Of a stretch of DNA of 64,000 nt, positions 19,008 through 30,404 are shown piece after piece. Source of the stretch: Yponomeuta sedellus (lineage: Eukaryota; Arthropoda; Insecta; Lepidoptera; Yponomeutidae); assembly GCA_934045075.1 (NCBI GenBank), contig OW203730.1, positions 7,328,785 to 7,392,784 of the forward strand, written 5' to 3'. The notes under the pieces were generated by a model. The model made no database searches. It saw nothing but the letters and a program-made list of their open reading frames with translations, and had not been told where the DNA came from. Made by a program: the position numbers and the translations under genes. Position 1 is the stretch's first letter. Each line of letters begins with the position of its first letter.

Positions 19008-19270
19008 ACGCCTGCCTCACATTCGGGTGGTCATGGGTTCAAATCACAGCATGTACGTTGTTTTCTAAGTTACGTACCTTCGTGATATTACAGTAGCAAT
19101 ACCACTCGGTAACTGTGAAGGAAAACATCGTGGGGAAACTTGAGCGTCTGAGATGTTCACAGAACTTAACACTTGAATTTACCAATCAGCGTGGCACGCG
19201 AAGTAATTAAATCCATACTCTCTCCTTGGTAAAAGGCCTATGCCCTGCAGTGGGACATATGTAGGCTATA
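19008..19270 (+). mobile_element. SINE-A copy, nearly complete
   Basis: The plus-strand head keeps the B box (GGGTTCAAATC). The body has TAGCAATACCACTCGGTAAC and AACATCGTGGGGAAACTTGA, and the tail GGCCTATGCCCTGCAGTGGG. Confidence 0.7.
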
Positions 19271-19279
19271 TAAAAAATA

Positions 19280-20380
19280 AGACTTTTAAAAGTTACTGCC
19301 TGATTTTCAGCTTATCACTTAATATGTAATTTTCAGTAGGAAAAAGATGAAAATCAGTACAATTTTTTCTGACTATGTCAGCGATCACTACGCGCCTCAT
19401 CGCTCACTAGCCGGCTCATTCATCCGTCATACCTTTTTTCATTCAGCGCATCAAATACAAGCACATTTTAACAGCCAAACCGAAAAAGCTGTCCAAATTA
19501 GACTTCAGCCTATGAACGAAGCCCAACGTTAGGTTTATTCCATGAGGCGTCCACCAGGAATGTCACAGGCCAAAACCCAAACGACCTCAGGGCGTTTTGA
19601 AGTTTTTTTAATTTATTTAAAGTAAGAAAAAAGTACATGCAATATAATGCCTCCCTTCCGCCGAAACCGACAAGGTTTATCTGCGGATTGGGTTTTTTTT
19701 TGTAGTCACTAGCTCAACATGTTGTATATAGTTTATAGTTTAGTATATAGTATAAGTATATAGTTTACACGAGTAAATTCTAATACGTAAATACGTAATT
19801 CCTGAAAGTGTGAATTAGAATTTGTTAGTGACCACTTTTCTTCTACGATAGTTTTGTTGATCCGTTTTCCAATATTTTTAATTTCTCTGTTTGGTATTGG
19901 CGTTCATAGACTCTGCTTTGATGTACCACAGGCTACGACATTGGTATCGTAATATAAGCATACATTTCATAAAATCATGTCAACCGTATTTGGAAAAACA
20001 TGAACTTGAGAAAAACTTATGAAACAAAAATTTATTAAGATGTTTCATAAATTGCCCATTTAAAATCCATACTCGTAAAAGCTTTTTACAAAAACCTTCA
20101 CACAGGTTGGGTGGGCAGATAATCGTACTGATAGAATGTATTTCCGCTACTATCTGTTTGGATAGAATTCTGCAAGAAAATCCAGCTGTTACCAGCAGGA
20201 TGCATGATATGGAGATGAGACTATAGGGGGCGCGATGAATAAATTGACTGACGAAAGTGAAAACAGGCAGCAAAGTATTATTCACGAGAGCCCGAGTCTA
20301 ATAAAAATTGCGTAAAGTTGAAGTGACTAAAACGAAGAAGGGATGCGCTGATCATGTCTTGTATGCATTTGCCTAACTAT
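19280..20380. other. Unassigned stretch
   Basis: No supported gene. A poly-T-rich spot and short AT-repeats (GTATATAGTTTA, 19728-19765) are the only structure noted. Confidence 0.35.
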
Positions 20381-20385
20381 CAATA

Positions 20386-21145
20386 TTGATAGATGTATTC
20401 ACCTCGACGCCTTCCCGTTCACTATCGCCGCTCGTAAAATACCCTTAGCTGGAGTTTACCTTAGAAAACCTAGCTGCTCATTCGCCGATCTAAAATTAGT
20501 TAAGTGAATCCCGTAGCACTTACACTCACTAAATCGACCAATATGACCCATTAGGCATACGCTATCCAAGCTGTAGGTTTCTTCCGTTAATACGTAAACT
20601 CCAACTAAAGGTACTGAAAGACTCTCGACATTGATACACTTATTCTCTTCATCGCATTCCCATTCACTATCGCCGCCCGTCAAAACCCTACGAAAACCTA
20701 TCCGCTCATACACTAAACTAAAATTAGTTAAGTGAATTCCGTAGAATTAATTAATCTCACTAAATTGACCAATATCACCCATTAGCCATACGGTGTCCAA
20801 GCTGTAGGTTTCTTCCGTCAATACGTAAACGCTTACTCCAAGAAAACTCCAACCAAAGGTACTGCAAGACTGTCAACATTGATTGATAGATTTATTCACC
20901 TCCACGCTTTCCCATTCACTATCGCCGCTCGTCTGTACCCTTAGCTTCAGTTTACACTCTTAAAACCTAGCGGTTCATTCACTAATCTAAATTTAGTTTA
21001 GCGAATTCTCTAGAAATTACTCTCACTAAACTGACCAATATGACCCATTAGGCATACGCTATCCAAGCTGTAGGTTACATCCGTCAATACGTAAACATCC
21101 ACACTCCAAGTAAACTCCAGCCAAAGGTACTGGGCACGGTCGTAA
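20386..21145. repeat. Tandem array, three units of about 245-265 bp
   Basis: Units start near 20386, 20631 and 20879. Each contains TTCACTATCGCCGC, GACCAATAT.ACCCATTAG and CCAAGCTGTAGGTT, and ends in CCAA..AAAGGTACTG. Divergence between units is moderate. The 85-codon frame at 20456-20713 is within the array and is not a gene. Confidence 0.8.
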
Positions 21146-21504
21146 AACGCCGTCTACTGACCGCGTGAATACTCCGCCGCCGCCGCCGGCGCAGACTCCC
21201 ATTCGGATATTTGGTATGTATGTAGGCAGACTTTCTCCGCGAGAAATGGGGATATGCCGCGGCGCGGTGGGGGCCGGCGACCTTGTTAGAGGGAGTCAGA
21301 CACCTGCACCATTATCACTTGTCACTTGTGAAGGAGCGCGCGCGCACACGCGGCACGAATCGCGCGCACACGTGCGTCTTTGAGAGGGCAACTCGGGCAT
21401 CGGACTTTTTTAACTTTTGGGAGGAACAGTGGGTTTGTGAGTGCTTTGTGTGAACGTGACTGGTGACTGCTACTGTTCGTTTGTTGTTGGTGATCTTGAA
21501 TTTG
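21140..21504 (+). promoter_or_regulatory. GC-rich block, possible promoter and first non-coding exon
   Basis: After the tandem array the sequence becomes strongly GC-rich (CCGCCGCCGCCGGCG, GCCGCGGCGCGGTGG, GCGCGCGCGCACACGCGG). It then turns to ordinary composition and meets GAATTTGGTACGTACATTTT at ~21500, where G|GTACGT would serve as a splice donor. This is how a 5' UTR exon of an insect gene often looks. No TATA box or conserved coding start was found, and no matching downstream exon was recognised. Confidence 0.3.
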
Positions 21505-22475
21505 GTACGTACATTTTTTTTATTGACGTATACGGTAGGCAGCAATTCTGCTAATGGTATGGAGATAACTGGAAAAAAATGTGCACGTATGTTATGGTTA
21601 TTTTTACTGACTTTACACTGAATTATTGACGTTTAGACGAAAGCAATCCAACTTATACGTTTCAGTTGCAATGTTGCTCGTAACATAATTGAGTTGAGTG
21701 AGGTTTTTGTTGCTGTTGATCATAAATTGATCATAAACATACACCTTTACATTTTTGTTGAAAACTTGCCCATAATGACTATGAACTGAATAAAATAGAC
21801 GCATACTAGGTTGATATGCTGTCGACTGAAGCTAGGTAGGTCACGTTATCATAAATGAGACAATTTGACACACCTAGCTTAAAATATCACATTTACCGAA
21901 GAACCGAGTAGTTAATGGACTTATTTTTGAGTTATTTACGAAATTTAATGTTATATCTACAGCGTGAACTAATGTCAAACTTAACCACTTTCCTGTGACT
22001 ATAAAAATAAGAAACTAATTACTAAAGTGAAGTGAGTATGAGTTAGTTTTAATAAGCAAGCATGATATCAAAGTAAACAACGAGGCTACCTAGGAATCGT
22101 CTGATAGTATTCAGAGCGGATCGCAAGTATGCTCCCATCCGATGCATTTTTTTTTGTCCGTAAGTAAGTTGGGGAGACCACAGGGCTGTATTTTTTCTAC
22201 AAGTTTCATACAGTTGTTTTATGAGTAAATATAATTCCGTAACATAATTTCGGAAATCACCAGGGTGGTCACGCAAATCACATGCTAGTGTCAAAATTAC
22301 TTTCTACTTACCCGTTTACTTCATAGTTATGTAAAGTATAAAATAATAATATTTACTAGCAATCTTGATTTAATCCATATTCACTCCTATTTTGCCATGA
22401 CGTATTACATGCTGTAAATCGATACAGCTTTTAACATTAGCTTTCTTTACTTTACTAACGTATAAACTCTTTGCT
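21505..22475. other. Unassigned stretch
   Basis: AT-rich, no supported gene. If the block before it is a first exon, this would be intron. Confidence 0.35.
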
Positions 22476-22782
22476 GAGTGCTTAGTGCGAGTTTGACAGA
22501 TCCAATCGAATAACTTTACTACCACGTTAATCGAGCATTGAGTAGTGAGTATGAGTAAGTTAACCGTTCGAACTGGCAAAACGCTGTCACAGTACAACTC
22601 GCACTCGCGTTTATTCGTGTTTTGGCTGGTAAACGTGTTCACTTCTCAACGTAAACCATTACAACTCGCACTCAGCAATTTTAATTTCCATACTTGTCGC
22701 TAGGAGGCGCTTCCTCGATGCCATAGAAATATGAGTTTACGTTAACGCGATCGAGTAGTTAAAAAACTCGCACTAAGCACTC
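22476..22782. mobile_element. MITE family M4, copy 1
   Basis: Ends are GAGTGCTTAGTGCGAGTT and its exact reverse complement. The interior has CTCGCACTCGCGTTTATTCG and GTCGCTAGGAGGCGCTTCC. A near-identical copy lies at 36314-36624. No clear target duplication. Confidence 0.85.
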
Positions 22783-23410
22783 TGTACAACATCTCTTGTA
22801 GTTAACCATCCAGTTTTTTGGCTAACAACTTTATGAATATTATGGCCATAGACGGTGACCGCCCGTAAAGTTGTAACAGTATCTCAATATCATGTTTGCG
22901 CAAGGCCTTTCATATGCGTTAGGTATTAAAATTTAAATCTTCGATTTGCCTGTGTGTGTCCGTAACAGTTGTCATGTTTTTTAAACGGGGTGTGCCCACG
23001 TATAGCATAGCACCACGATGGCTTGCTATCGACGCGCTAAAAAGAAGTATGGCATACAGCTCTGGTGAAACTTTAGTGGGCTATTTTGCTTATACACGCG
23101 ATTTTATTCTAGTCGTCAATACAAAGCACTTTTATCACACCAAAGTCTGAAATCGTGTAAAAAAATCTATTATACCTGGCTATTAATAGAACGGAAATAA
23201 ATTTTAATTGATGTTCATAGTTTTGTAATAATAAGTAGAATAACCGCCTATTTTTTGTGGGAGCTTCGTACTACTTGCTTTGTGAGAAAGTTTGAGATCA
23301 AAAACCTGCATCGGTTAGGCGCAAACCGTCATCGAATGTGTGCCAGAGACGCGCCCGCCCGCGAGCTGTGATAAACATCGCCGCGGGAGATATTAATTGC
23401 TATAAACGAA
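22783..23410. other. Unassigned stretch
   Basis: No supported gene or named repeat. Confidence 0.35.
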
Positions 23411-23414
23411 TACA

Positions 23415-23815
23415 CAAAAATACAAGGTGACTTGAAATTAGGGTAAAACAAAAATTGTACCTAGACAATACAAATCTTTACGAATTAGTATTCGTATTGA
23501 TTTGTTTTGTCCAGCCACCTTTACAATCAACGTACTTAGTTAAAAAACCGTAGTCGGTTTTTTAACTACATTGATTGTAAAGGTGGCTCGAAATAAGGGT
23601 AAAACAAAAATTGTACCTAGGCCATACAAACCTTTACGAAAACTACGGTTTTTTAAATACATTAATTGTAATTCAGTTTTAATTAGAATATACAAAAATA
23701 CGAGGTATCTCGAAATAAGGGTAAAACCAAAATTGTACCTGGACCATACAAGTCTTTACGAATATAACGTTTTTTTAATTACATTTCTTGCAAATAAGTT
23801 TTAATTAAAATAACA
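23415..23815. repeat. Three diverged direct repeats of ~120-140 bp
   Basis: Each unit carries AGGGTAAAAC.AAAATTGTACCT followed by .CATACAA.TCTTTACGAA; units start near 23425, 23578 and 23700. A hairpin (23515-23587) separates the first and second. Confidence 0.75.
23515..23587. repeat. Near-perfect 73-bp palindrome
   Basis: CCACCTTTACAATCAA pairs with TTGATTGTAAAGGTGG, and AGTTAAAAAACCG pairs with CGGTTTTTTAACT, around a 3-base centre (TAG) with a small mismatch bubble. It sits at a unit junction of the direct repeats. Confidence 0.8.
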
Positions 23816-24167
23816 TATTATGATTTAATTTTTTTGTTTTACGAATGCAACATTTTTGTTTTGTGACATGTGACAATATAGGCCACTAGCTGTCGCGGCA
23901 AACTTCGCACCATCAAAGAGAATATAACAAGAATCCGTTTATACGATTTTTGTTACCATGGCAACGTAATAAATATCATGGTGGTTTGAGAGATATGCCT
24001 TGAAAAAAAGATTACGGAACAAAAAAATAGGTATCCCGCGGGAGCGCTTTACAGGGATATCAAGAATTCTGTCTCAGTCCAGATTTTAGTCTATCTTTTC
24101 ATGCAATTCCGCTCGGCCGTTTTTGTGTGATTGTGTGAAAAACTTCGAAACATTTATAATATTACTA

Positions 24168-24356
24168 GCTGACCCAGCGAACTTCGTACCGCCTATAAGT
24201 CGATCCTTTATTTTTATTTTATTTTTCCCTCCGTAAGAACCATTCTCGTACTTCAAGGGATATTCTAGAAAAAGAATTAACGAAATCGGTTCAGCTGCTC
24301 TCGAGATTTGCGCTTACAAACACATTCAGCGATTCATTTTTATATTATAGACATAG
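24168..24356 (+). repeat. Dispersed 'CTAGCTGACCCAGCGAAC' element
   Basis: Begins CTAGCTGACCCAGCGAACTT and ends near TCATTTTTATATTATAGA, with a conserved-looking AACGAAATCGGTTCAGC block. I recall this layout from abundant lepidopteran short elements, possibly Helitron-like or SINE-like, but class is not certain. Confidence 0.45.
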
Positions 24357-24626
24357 TTGGATATAATAATATATTACAAAAAAAAAAACGCCATGCATGA
24401 CAAATTAAAGTGCATGATTGACGTCTAGACCAATCTAGCGGTAAATATCCGTCCACTTCTAGGCTTTATCCATACCTACCGTCGAACTAGCATTCTCTAC
24501 TAGCAATGACTTTCTCATTCTGGCCGTGTGGAAGAGATTGCATTTAGACTTAAGACCGCCAATTGTATATGGCAAAACTTAAATATCTGACTTTTTAATG
24601 TATTTTAATTTCTGGTTTATACAATC

Positions 24627-24842
24627 GATATCAACCCTTGTATGTCCCCACTACTGGGCACGAGTCTCTTTCTGCATCGCAGGAAGGTTAGGCCATAGAC
24701 CATCACGAGGGCGAAGTCCGGGTTGGTGGAGGATTGTAAGACAGTAGCGGGCCTTGCTGTCAGAAAATATCACGCCACCCAAAAAACCTCTGACATGGCT
24801 TAACGACTGCCGTTTTATGGCAGCTGGCACCGACAAATGGTT
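24627..24842 (-). mobile_element. 5S-SINE copy without head
   Basis: Body of the 5S-headed family on the minus strand: GTCCCCACTACTGGGCACGA at its 3' end, ATCGCAGGAAGGTTAGGCCA, GGGTTGGTGGAGGATTGTAA, and GACATGGCTTAACGACTGCC. The 5S-like segment is absent. Confidence 0.75.
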
Positions 24843-25139
24843 CTAATCAAATCTAACCTTCTCAAAAATATATTCTTTTTTTTTGTGGCACTATCCCGTC
24901 CTAAGGACAATTTTAGCCTCTAACCTAGGTTCTTCTCAAAAATGTTTAAAAGACATTGAAGTCTTGTTGTGGTTACGACACCACGATACTCATTCAGCAA
25001 TAGCGTTTTATGAATGAAAAGGAGAGTATATCATTGTCATTGGCTCGTTGATATTGATCTTAAATATACTTGTGTCGATGTTCCAACGTATGGGGGAAGA
25101 GTAAATAAATATTTTAACTTAAATCATCATCATCAACGA

Positions 25140-25340
25140 CTGCCTCGATGGTATAGCCGTTATAGCGGTTGGATACCAAGACAGAGGTCGTGGGTTGGAT
25201 ACCCACTGGGGCCCGCGTACATTTGGACAAGTGGCCTCAGTCTGGGCGTGTTTTCATATTTGTGACGCCCTTGCCTGGTTACCATAGTACAGGGTATCCT
25301 AGTTTTTGGAGCTGGTTAAGTGATTGTGTTGTGTGGAAGT
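25140..25340 (+). mobile_element. SINE-E copy (tRNA-headed)
   Basis: The head reads GCCTCGATGGTATAGCCG with B box GTGGGTTGGATACCCAC. The body shares CCTTGCCTGGTTACCATAG, AGGGTATCCTAGTTT and GTGTTGTGTGGAAGTTATTA with the copy at 57897-58113. Confidence 0.75.
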
Positions 25341-25439
25341 TATTATATCATAAGAACCCATTGGATGCCTTACGGTTATCCAAACTTCACAGTCTTGTTC
25401 CGTCCGCATTCAGCAACTCCGCCAACTTATTATAGATAG

Positions 25440-25585
25440 ATGAAGAAAAACAGCGGGAGGAAACCTTAGCGTCCGAGGTGTTTGCATACCTCAGCGCTTG
25501 AAATTGACAATCAAATTATAACTAAGCCCATACGCTCTTTGAAAGTAGGCCTGTGTCCTGCGGGAGAACGTTTAACGGCTATTTA
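25440..25585 (+). mobile_element. SINE-A 3' fragment
   Basis: GCGGGAGGAAACCTTAGCGT, CCTCAGCGCTTGAAATTG and GGCCTGTGTCCTGCGGG match the body and tail of SINE-A. Confidence 0.65.
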
Positions 25586-25589
25586 AACA

Positions 25590-25860
25590 ATTATAATAAT
25601 AACATCCACACAACGCAATCACACGACCTGATCCCAAACTAGGACACCCGGTGCTATGGCACCCAGACAGGGGCAATAAAAACACGACACACACCTAAAT
25701 AATTAAAAACTGTACCAGTGGATGATCTAGCCCAAAAGCCATATTCTATGATATCTAAACGAGGCTGTTGCAAACACCAAAATACCCCCAGACCGAGGTC
25801 ACTAACAAAAAATCTTTACACGAAGGCAAAAGATAAGCCGAATGCAAACTAAACTAAACA
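25590..25860 (-). mobile_element. SINE-E-related body fragment (variant F)
   Basis: Minus-strand body with GACCTGATCCCAAACTAGGA, CACCCGGTGCTATGGCACC and TGGATGATCTAGCC. The plus-strand partner is at 30535-30690. No pol III head seen. Confidence 0.55.
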
Positions 25861-25875
25861 TTTCTATTATATTGC

Positions 25876-26083
25876 TTTTAATGCACTAACCCGTGCTAAG
25901 GACAGTTTTAAAAACCTATTTTAGTGGCTAAAAATTCCACCCATGCCGGGATTCAAACCCGCGACCACTGGCTATCCGTGCCAGCGCTCTTTCCAACTGA
26001 GTTTTCCGGCGTATAGCCAGAGGTCGCGGGTCCGAATCCCGGCATGGGTGGATTTTTAGGCTCTAAAATAGGTTATTAAACAT
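25876..26083. mobile_element. tRNA-like foldback element, head-to-head pair
   Basis: The left arm is the reverse complement of the tRNA-like unit (AATGCACTAACCCGTGCTAA end, CCACCCATGCCGGGATTC). The right arm is the direct unit (GCCAGAGGTCGCGGGTCC, GGCATGGGTGG). They meet at ~26005-26015, giving a ~200-bp palindrome. The right arm lacks the ACGGGTTAGTGCATT end. Confidence 0.8.
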
Positions 26084-26094
26084 TTATATCTTAA

Positions 26095-26610
26095 CACTTT
26101 GACAGCCGAGCCTGTTGTTAGCCGCAGCATCCCGTACGCCGGCCATTTTCGACATTTTTGTATAATTATATTCAATATAAAAAAGTAGGTATAATAGTTA
26201 GGCATATAGATCTTTTTATATATGTTAGAATAACTATGAATTATTTAAATAAAAAATAAATGAAACAATGTTCATTATTTTTTATTGAAAAAAATTTATA
26301 ATAATAGGACATGTTTTGCAAGAAAAAAAAAACTCTAATAAAACGTAACGCTGCCGCATGACTGCCAGCGCGTTCGGCCGCGCGACGTTCCCGTCCACCC
26401 CTCGACCCCACCTCCCACCGCACGTAAATGATTTGCATGTGTTTGTGTAGTCAAAGAATGAATGAAACAATCATAGAGAACGCCGATCACGACAGTGGCT
26501 CGTATTTTTAATGAAAAATCAAGGACGAACCGTCACGAGATGCTGTGGTGATCGGCATATGGAGGGAAATTGAGCGTTGCGACCCAGTGCCGTCATCGGC
26601 TGTCAAAGTG
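26095..26610. mobile_element. piggyBac-type nonautonomous element with TTAA duplication
   Basis: Flanked on both sides by TTAA (26091-26094, 26611-26614), with perfect inverted ends CACTTTGACAGCCGA and TCGGCTGTCAAAGTG. TTAA targeting is the signature of piggyBac transposases. The 516-bp interior has no transposase frame and includes a GC-rich patch at 26345-26425. Confidence 0.85.
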
Positions 26611-26614
26611 TTAA

Positions 26615-26905
26615 GTTTATTTGGGAATCCAACAGCTTAAATAACACTACAATCTTAAATGTAGTGCAGTAAAAATCTCCTTTTTAGCGTGTTGATTGGT
26701 GTAAGGATTTGCCAATCAGCGTTCGTGAGTCGCTGTGCTGATGAGTGATTGATGCCCAGCGTGCGCCAGACGTATAGGCTCAGTGAGTACGTCGTTCGGG
26801 AAGGCTCCTTTCATGCACCCCATGTAGTAACAATATTCTAAAGCCAATAACTCCACTGGCTTCCACAGATTAACAAATTAGGATAAACAACTTATTGGAG
26901 GTGAT
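26615..26905. other. Unassigned spacer
   Basis: No supported gene or named repeat. Confidence 0.35.
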
Positions 26906-26912
26906 TATACTA

Positions 26913-27108
26913 TTTTTATTTTTAATGCACTAACCCGTGCTATACGTACGTAATACAGAGAATAGTGTAAAGAGGTTCGAAATTTCACTGATGCCGGTGA
27001 GTCGCCCATTAGCTCAGTTGGATAAAGCGCTGGCGCGGATAGCCAGAGGTCGCGGGTTCGAATCCCGGCATGGGTGGAATTTTTAGCCTCTAAATAGGTT
27101 TTTATTAT
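26913..27108 (+). mobile_element. tRNA-like foldback element, one arm plus spacer
   Basis: Begins with the reversed outer end (AATGCACTAACCCGTGCT) only. It then has the family spacer (ACGTAATACAGAG..AGTGTAAAGAGGTTCGAAA) and a full direct arm: A box TTAGCTCAGTTGG, B box GGGTTCGAATCCC, acceptor-like ATGGGTGG and GCCTCTAAATAGG. Most of the left arm has been deleted. Confidence 0.75.
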
Positions 27109-27114
27109 TGGAGG

Positions 27115-27640
27115 TGGTATATGCACATTTTATTGGCCAGTTATAATCTTATCCCAGTACATGGCTGACACCTATTTGAATATCGCTAGGATACCATTGT
27201 TTGTTGTGATGTGTGACACTTGCGGAAAGTATATCAACCGAGCAACATCTAGCGTTTTACTATCATATCCACACTCTGCATTCGACTGTAATATAGGCGT
27301 CAACAGTCCTTGTTTACAACAATAAGACTGAGGTTAGTTCTTTATTAAAGAATTTAAAGTTATTTAACATTGTTTAGAATTATCATGTCGTAAGTCATTA
27401 AATTCAATTTGTAAGTACGAGTACATATTTAAAGTTTGGTTTAGCTTTTACATATTTAGTGTTTTCTCTTCAAAAAGCTATGTGAAATTAAACATACTCA
27501 TCTTACTCCTCCACAACCACTCCTTTCACTAGGAAAACTATCACCTGCGTCCTTCCAATCAACACGTCGGCTAACAACCGGCCATCAGTCGGCAATCAAC
27601 GTGTTTAGGCACCGCAGGAAGTCGGCGGCACGCGGCGCTC
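27115..27640. other. Unassigned stretch
   Basis: No supported gene or named repeat. Confidence 0.35.
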
Positions 27641-27644
27641 GCTT

Positions 27645-28225
27645 AATCGCCGGTTAATCGCTGGTTAATCGTCGTTTAATGGGAGAAACTCATCTCGCCG
27701 ATGCTGTCTGAGCTGTGTGCTTAAGCGCATCTGTTGCGCATCAGACAAACAGACCAGCACACTTTTCTTCGTTATAAAAGGACAAAAATCGCCACTACCT
27801 ATTCGCCGGTTAATCGCTGGTTAATCGTTGTTTAATAGGTGCTGTGTGGTGTCGGCCTAGAGAATAACACCAACCAATTCTTCCCGCGGGTGTCGTAAAA
27901 GGCGACTAAGGGACACAAACCGGGAGGTAGGCAGCAGCGCCCCCTGCAGTACAATTCCACCGAACTGCGATCCCCAACCCGCATGCCCAGCGTGGGGATT
28001 ATGGGCATTACCCCTTATGATAGCACAACGTGGCGCTCTTTAGGGGAGGGTTATGTCCAGCAGTGGACTAGTATAGCCTGATAACGAATGGGAGAAACTC
28101 ATATCGCCGATGTTGTCTGAGCTGTGTGCTTTAGCGCATCTATTGCGGATCAGACAAACAGACCAGCACACCTATCTTCGTTTAAAAGGATAAAAATCGC
28201 CAACGACGCCACTATCTACCTATAT
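27645..28225 (+). repeat. ~155-bp tandem duplication, second unit split by SINE-D
   Basis: Unit 1 (about 27645-27800) and unit 2 (about 27801-27838 plus 28088-28225) share CGCCGGTTAATCGCTGGTTA, GGGAGAAACTCAT.TCGCCG and CAGACAAACAGACCAGCACA. The short word GGTTAATCG is repeated within each unit. The SINE-D copy at 27845-28087 lies inside unit 2. Confidence 0.75.
27845..28087 (+). mobile_element. SINE-D copy with RTE-like tail
   Basis: Head GTGTCGGCCTAGAGAATAAC, body TCTTCCCGCGGGTGTCGTAA and GGGACACAAACCGGGAGG, 3' segment GTTATGTCCAGCAGTGGACT then TATAGCCTGATAA. Confidence 0.75.
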
Positions 28226-28284
28226 TACACTCAGCGATCGTATAGTCTAGCTACTACTGAGTGTACTACTGTACTACTCAATAA

Positions 28285-28651
28285 CGTTATCAACCCTTAT
28301 ATGTCCCCACTGCTGGGGCACGGGTCTCTTCCTGCATCGCAGGATGGTTAGGCCATACTCCACCACGGGGGCCAAGTCCGGTTTGGTGGAGGATTGTGAG
28401 ACAGTGGCGGGCCTCACTGTCAGAAGTTATCAAGCCGCCCATAAGGCCTCTGACATGGCTTAACGACTGCCATTATATGACAGCCGGCACCAACGGCTTA
28501 ACGTGCCTTGCGAAGCACGGAAGCGCTTGGAAAAATGCCACTAGCGGTAGTCACGGGACGCTCACCCATCCCGTACCTGACCGCGCCTGTTGTTGCTTGA
28601 CCAAGTGATTGATTCCAATCACTCGGTTCGCCTAGGCCACGAGCGCTTCAC
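28285..28651 (-). mobile_element. 5S-SINE, near full length
   Basis: Minus-strand copy with a complete head near 28550-28645. In sense it reads GGCGCGGTCAGGTACGGGAT and GGGTGAGCG beside AAGCAACAACAGG, closely following the 5S rRNA internal promoter region. The body follows as in other copies. Confidence 0.8.
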
Positions 28652-28654
28652 TCA

Positions 28655-29715
28655 ATAACTCAATAACGTTAAAGGCAAATTTGCCAAAAACTGTGAAGGA
28701 TGATCTGCTGAACGCTGTTGTGCCTGTGAGAATTTTTCTTAATGGAGTAGACTTGACTAGCACTTTAACTAACCTATGGTGCTGAATGGAATGGGTGTTC
28801 TTGCGTTCTTCTATGCAGGACAATGAATTTACAGACACGAGAAAATTGGTAGAGAGCGGAAATATCGTTTTTTTTTATTAAATATTCTTTTATTTAACTT
28901 TTATTTAAGGAGCCAGTTCATTTGTAGGTTAGATAGTTAATATCTTAATAATTAAATACCACTTGGAAACGATTATGAAATCTACACTTATATTTTATGA
29001 AAATACGCAAAGAACAAATGTTCCTCTCTTGTACTTCATACTTTTTCTTGCAGTTTTCTTTCCTGTGACTTGTTAATTGATTTCAATGTATTTCTTCTGC
29101 TTCTTCGTAAAGTTGTTGTGAAGTATACATTAGTGTTAATTGAATCAAAGAAATAAAGCTGTGAAGATATAGTATTATATAAATCCTGGTAAGTGCGTGT
29201 CGCGTAGAGTATAGTACAATAGGGAGGGATTTTTAACTGCTTTGCAGAACTCATCAAAGTAGTTTTCGATGGGCACTCACAATAGTTTTAACGATATCCC
29301 ACATGGTGTAGGGGAGAAAAAAATTGCATTTATTCTACTAATTCCACAATATTTTTTTAAGAACTTATACCATTCTTCCTTGGCATGGGGCGTGATTAAT
29401 ATGTGTAGCTACGCCAAATTTCAGCATTCTGGTACCGTCTCAGTACTAAGCCGCATACAGGCAGACAGATTGATGGTATTGAGGAAACTACAAGGCTTCC
29501 TTGTTGACTAGGGAATCCTAAACGCTATAACCGCATCCATGACAGCTGTCAATGTCAGCAAACAGATCCGTGTGATTGTTAGTTTAGGATCACCAGCATG
29601 TGTATTTCAACATCACGTCTTTGACTCTAGGTGGAGAAAGCAGGCTGGGGGTCAGGTAAATGTTAGACAGGTACTATGATATCCGTGTTAATAGATTCTA
29701 GTTTATAGGCGTCAG
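28655..29715. other. Unassigned stretch
   Basis: About 1 kb with no supported gene and no named repeat. Confidence 0.35.
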
Positions 29716-29720
29716 TGCTA

Positions 29721-30108
29721 AGGCCTGCGCAGACAAAGAACTTTGGTCCCTTGGGGACCAAAGTCTCTGAACCGTACAAAATGTCCTCCGAGTACTTGTC
29801 GCGGACTCAACGCCTACAGAGTGCGTTCATTTGTTCCCCGGAAATTGACTGAAGCGTACGCTATGGAAGCTAATATTTTGAGATTACACTGTGTTCTAAT
29901 TTACATGAAGTTGAAAAAGAGAAGGCGTTTTAAAATAAAACACCGAAATTTTGTCCACGCTGGTGTCTTGATGCCCTCGGTAACTTGAGGGTTTTTTTGT
30001 ACGGGGTACTTTTAGTCCTCCGTGTGCGTTATTCGATACAATTTATAAGAGATCTATATCGACGGACAAAAAAGTACCCGGGGTATAGTACCTCGTCTGC
30101 GCAGGCCT
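29721..30108. mobile_element. MITE M6 with AGGCCTGCGCAGAC ends
   Basis: Both termini read AGGCCTGCGCAGAC inward. Just inside the left end lies a perfect hairpin (ACTTTGGTCCC/GGGACCAAAGT, 29741-29765). The interior has no transposase frame. Target duplication not clear. Confidence 0.7.
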
Positions 30109-30404
30109 TTATATAGATACACGGGCGGTGGGGTCACGCGGTACAAACAACGATATTGATATAAAGCTGGGAACACCTACGACCGCCACCTTCGAACGTG
30201 ACCTACTTTTGTTCAAATGATATTAGGCCTTGTATTCTATTACCTTTTTACCGGGCAGAGTTAATATAATTTTTTCATTGGTTTTGGACTTTATTCCAAT
30301 GACATAAGGTTCAATCTAAGGTGGTCGCTATGATATCACAGCGTGGTTAAAGGTCTTAAGGGACTCATGAAAAAATTGTCTAGGTTCTATTTACTACTAG
30401 CTGT

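Noticed and set aside
20456..20713. 85-codon minus-strand frame
   Set aside because: Lies in the three-unit tandem array and is not kept across units.
20386..21145. CRISPR-like array
   Set aside because: Units are ~250 bp and diverged throughout, with no short repeat-unique spacer pattern; the genome is an animal's.
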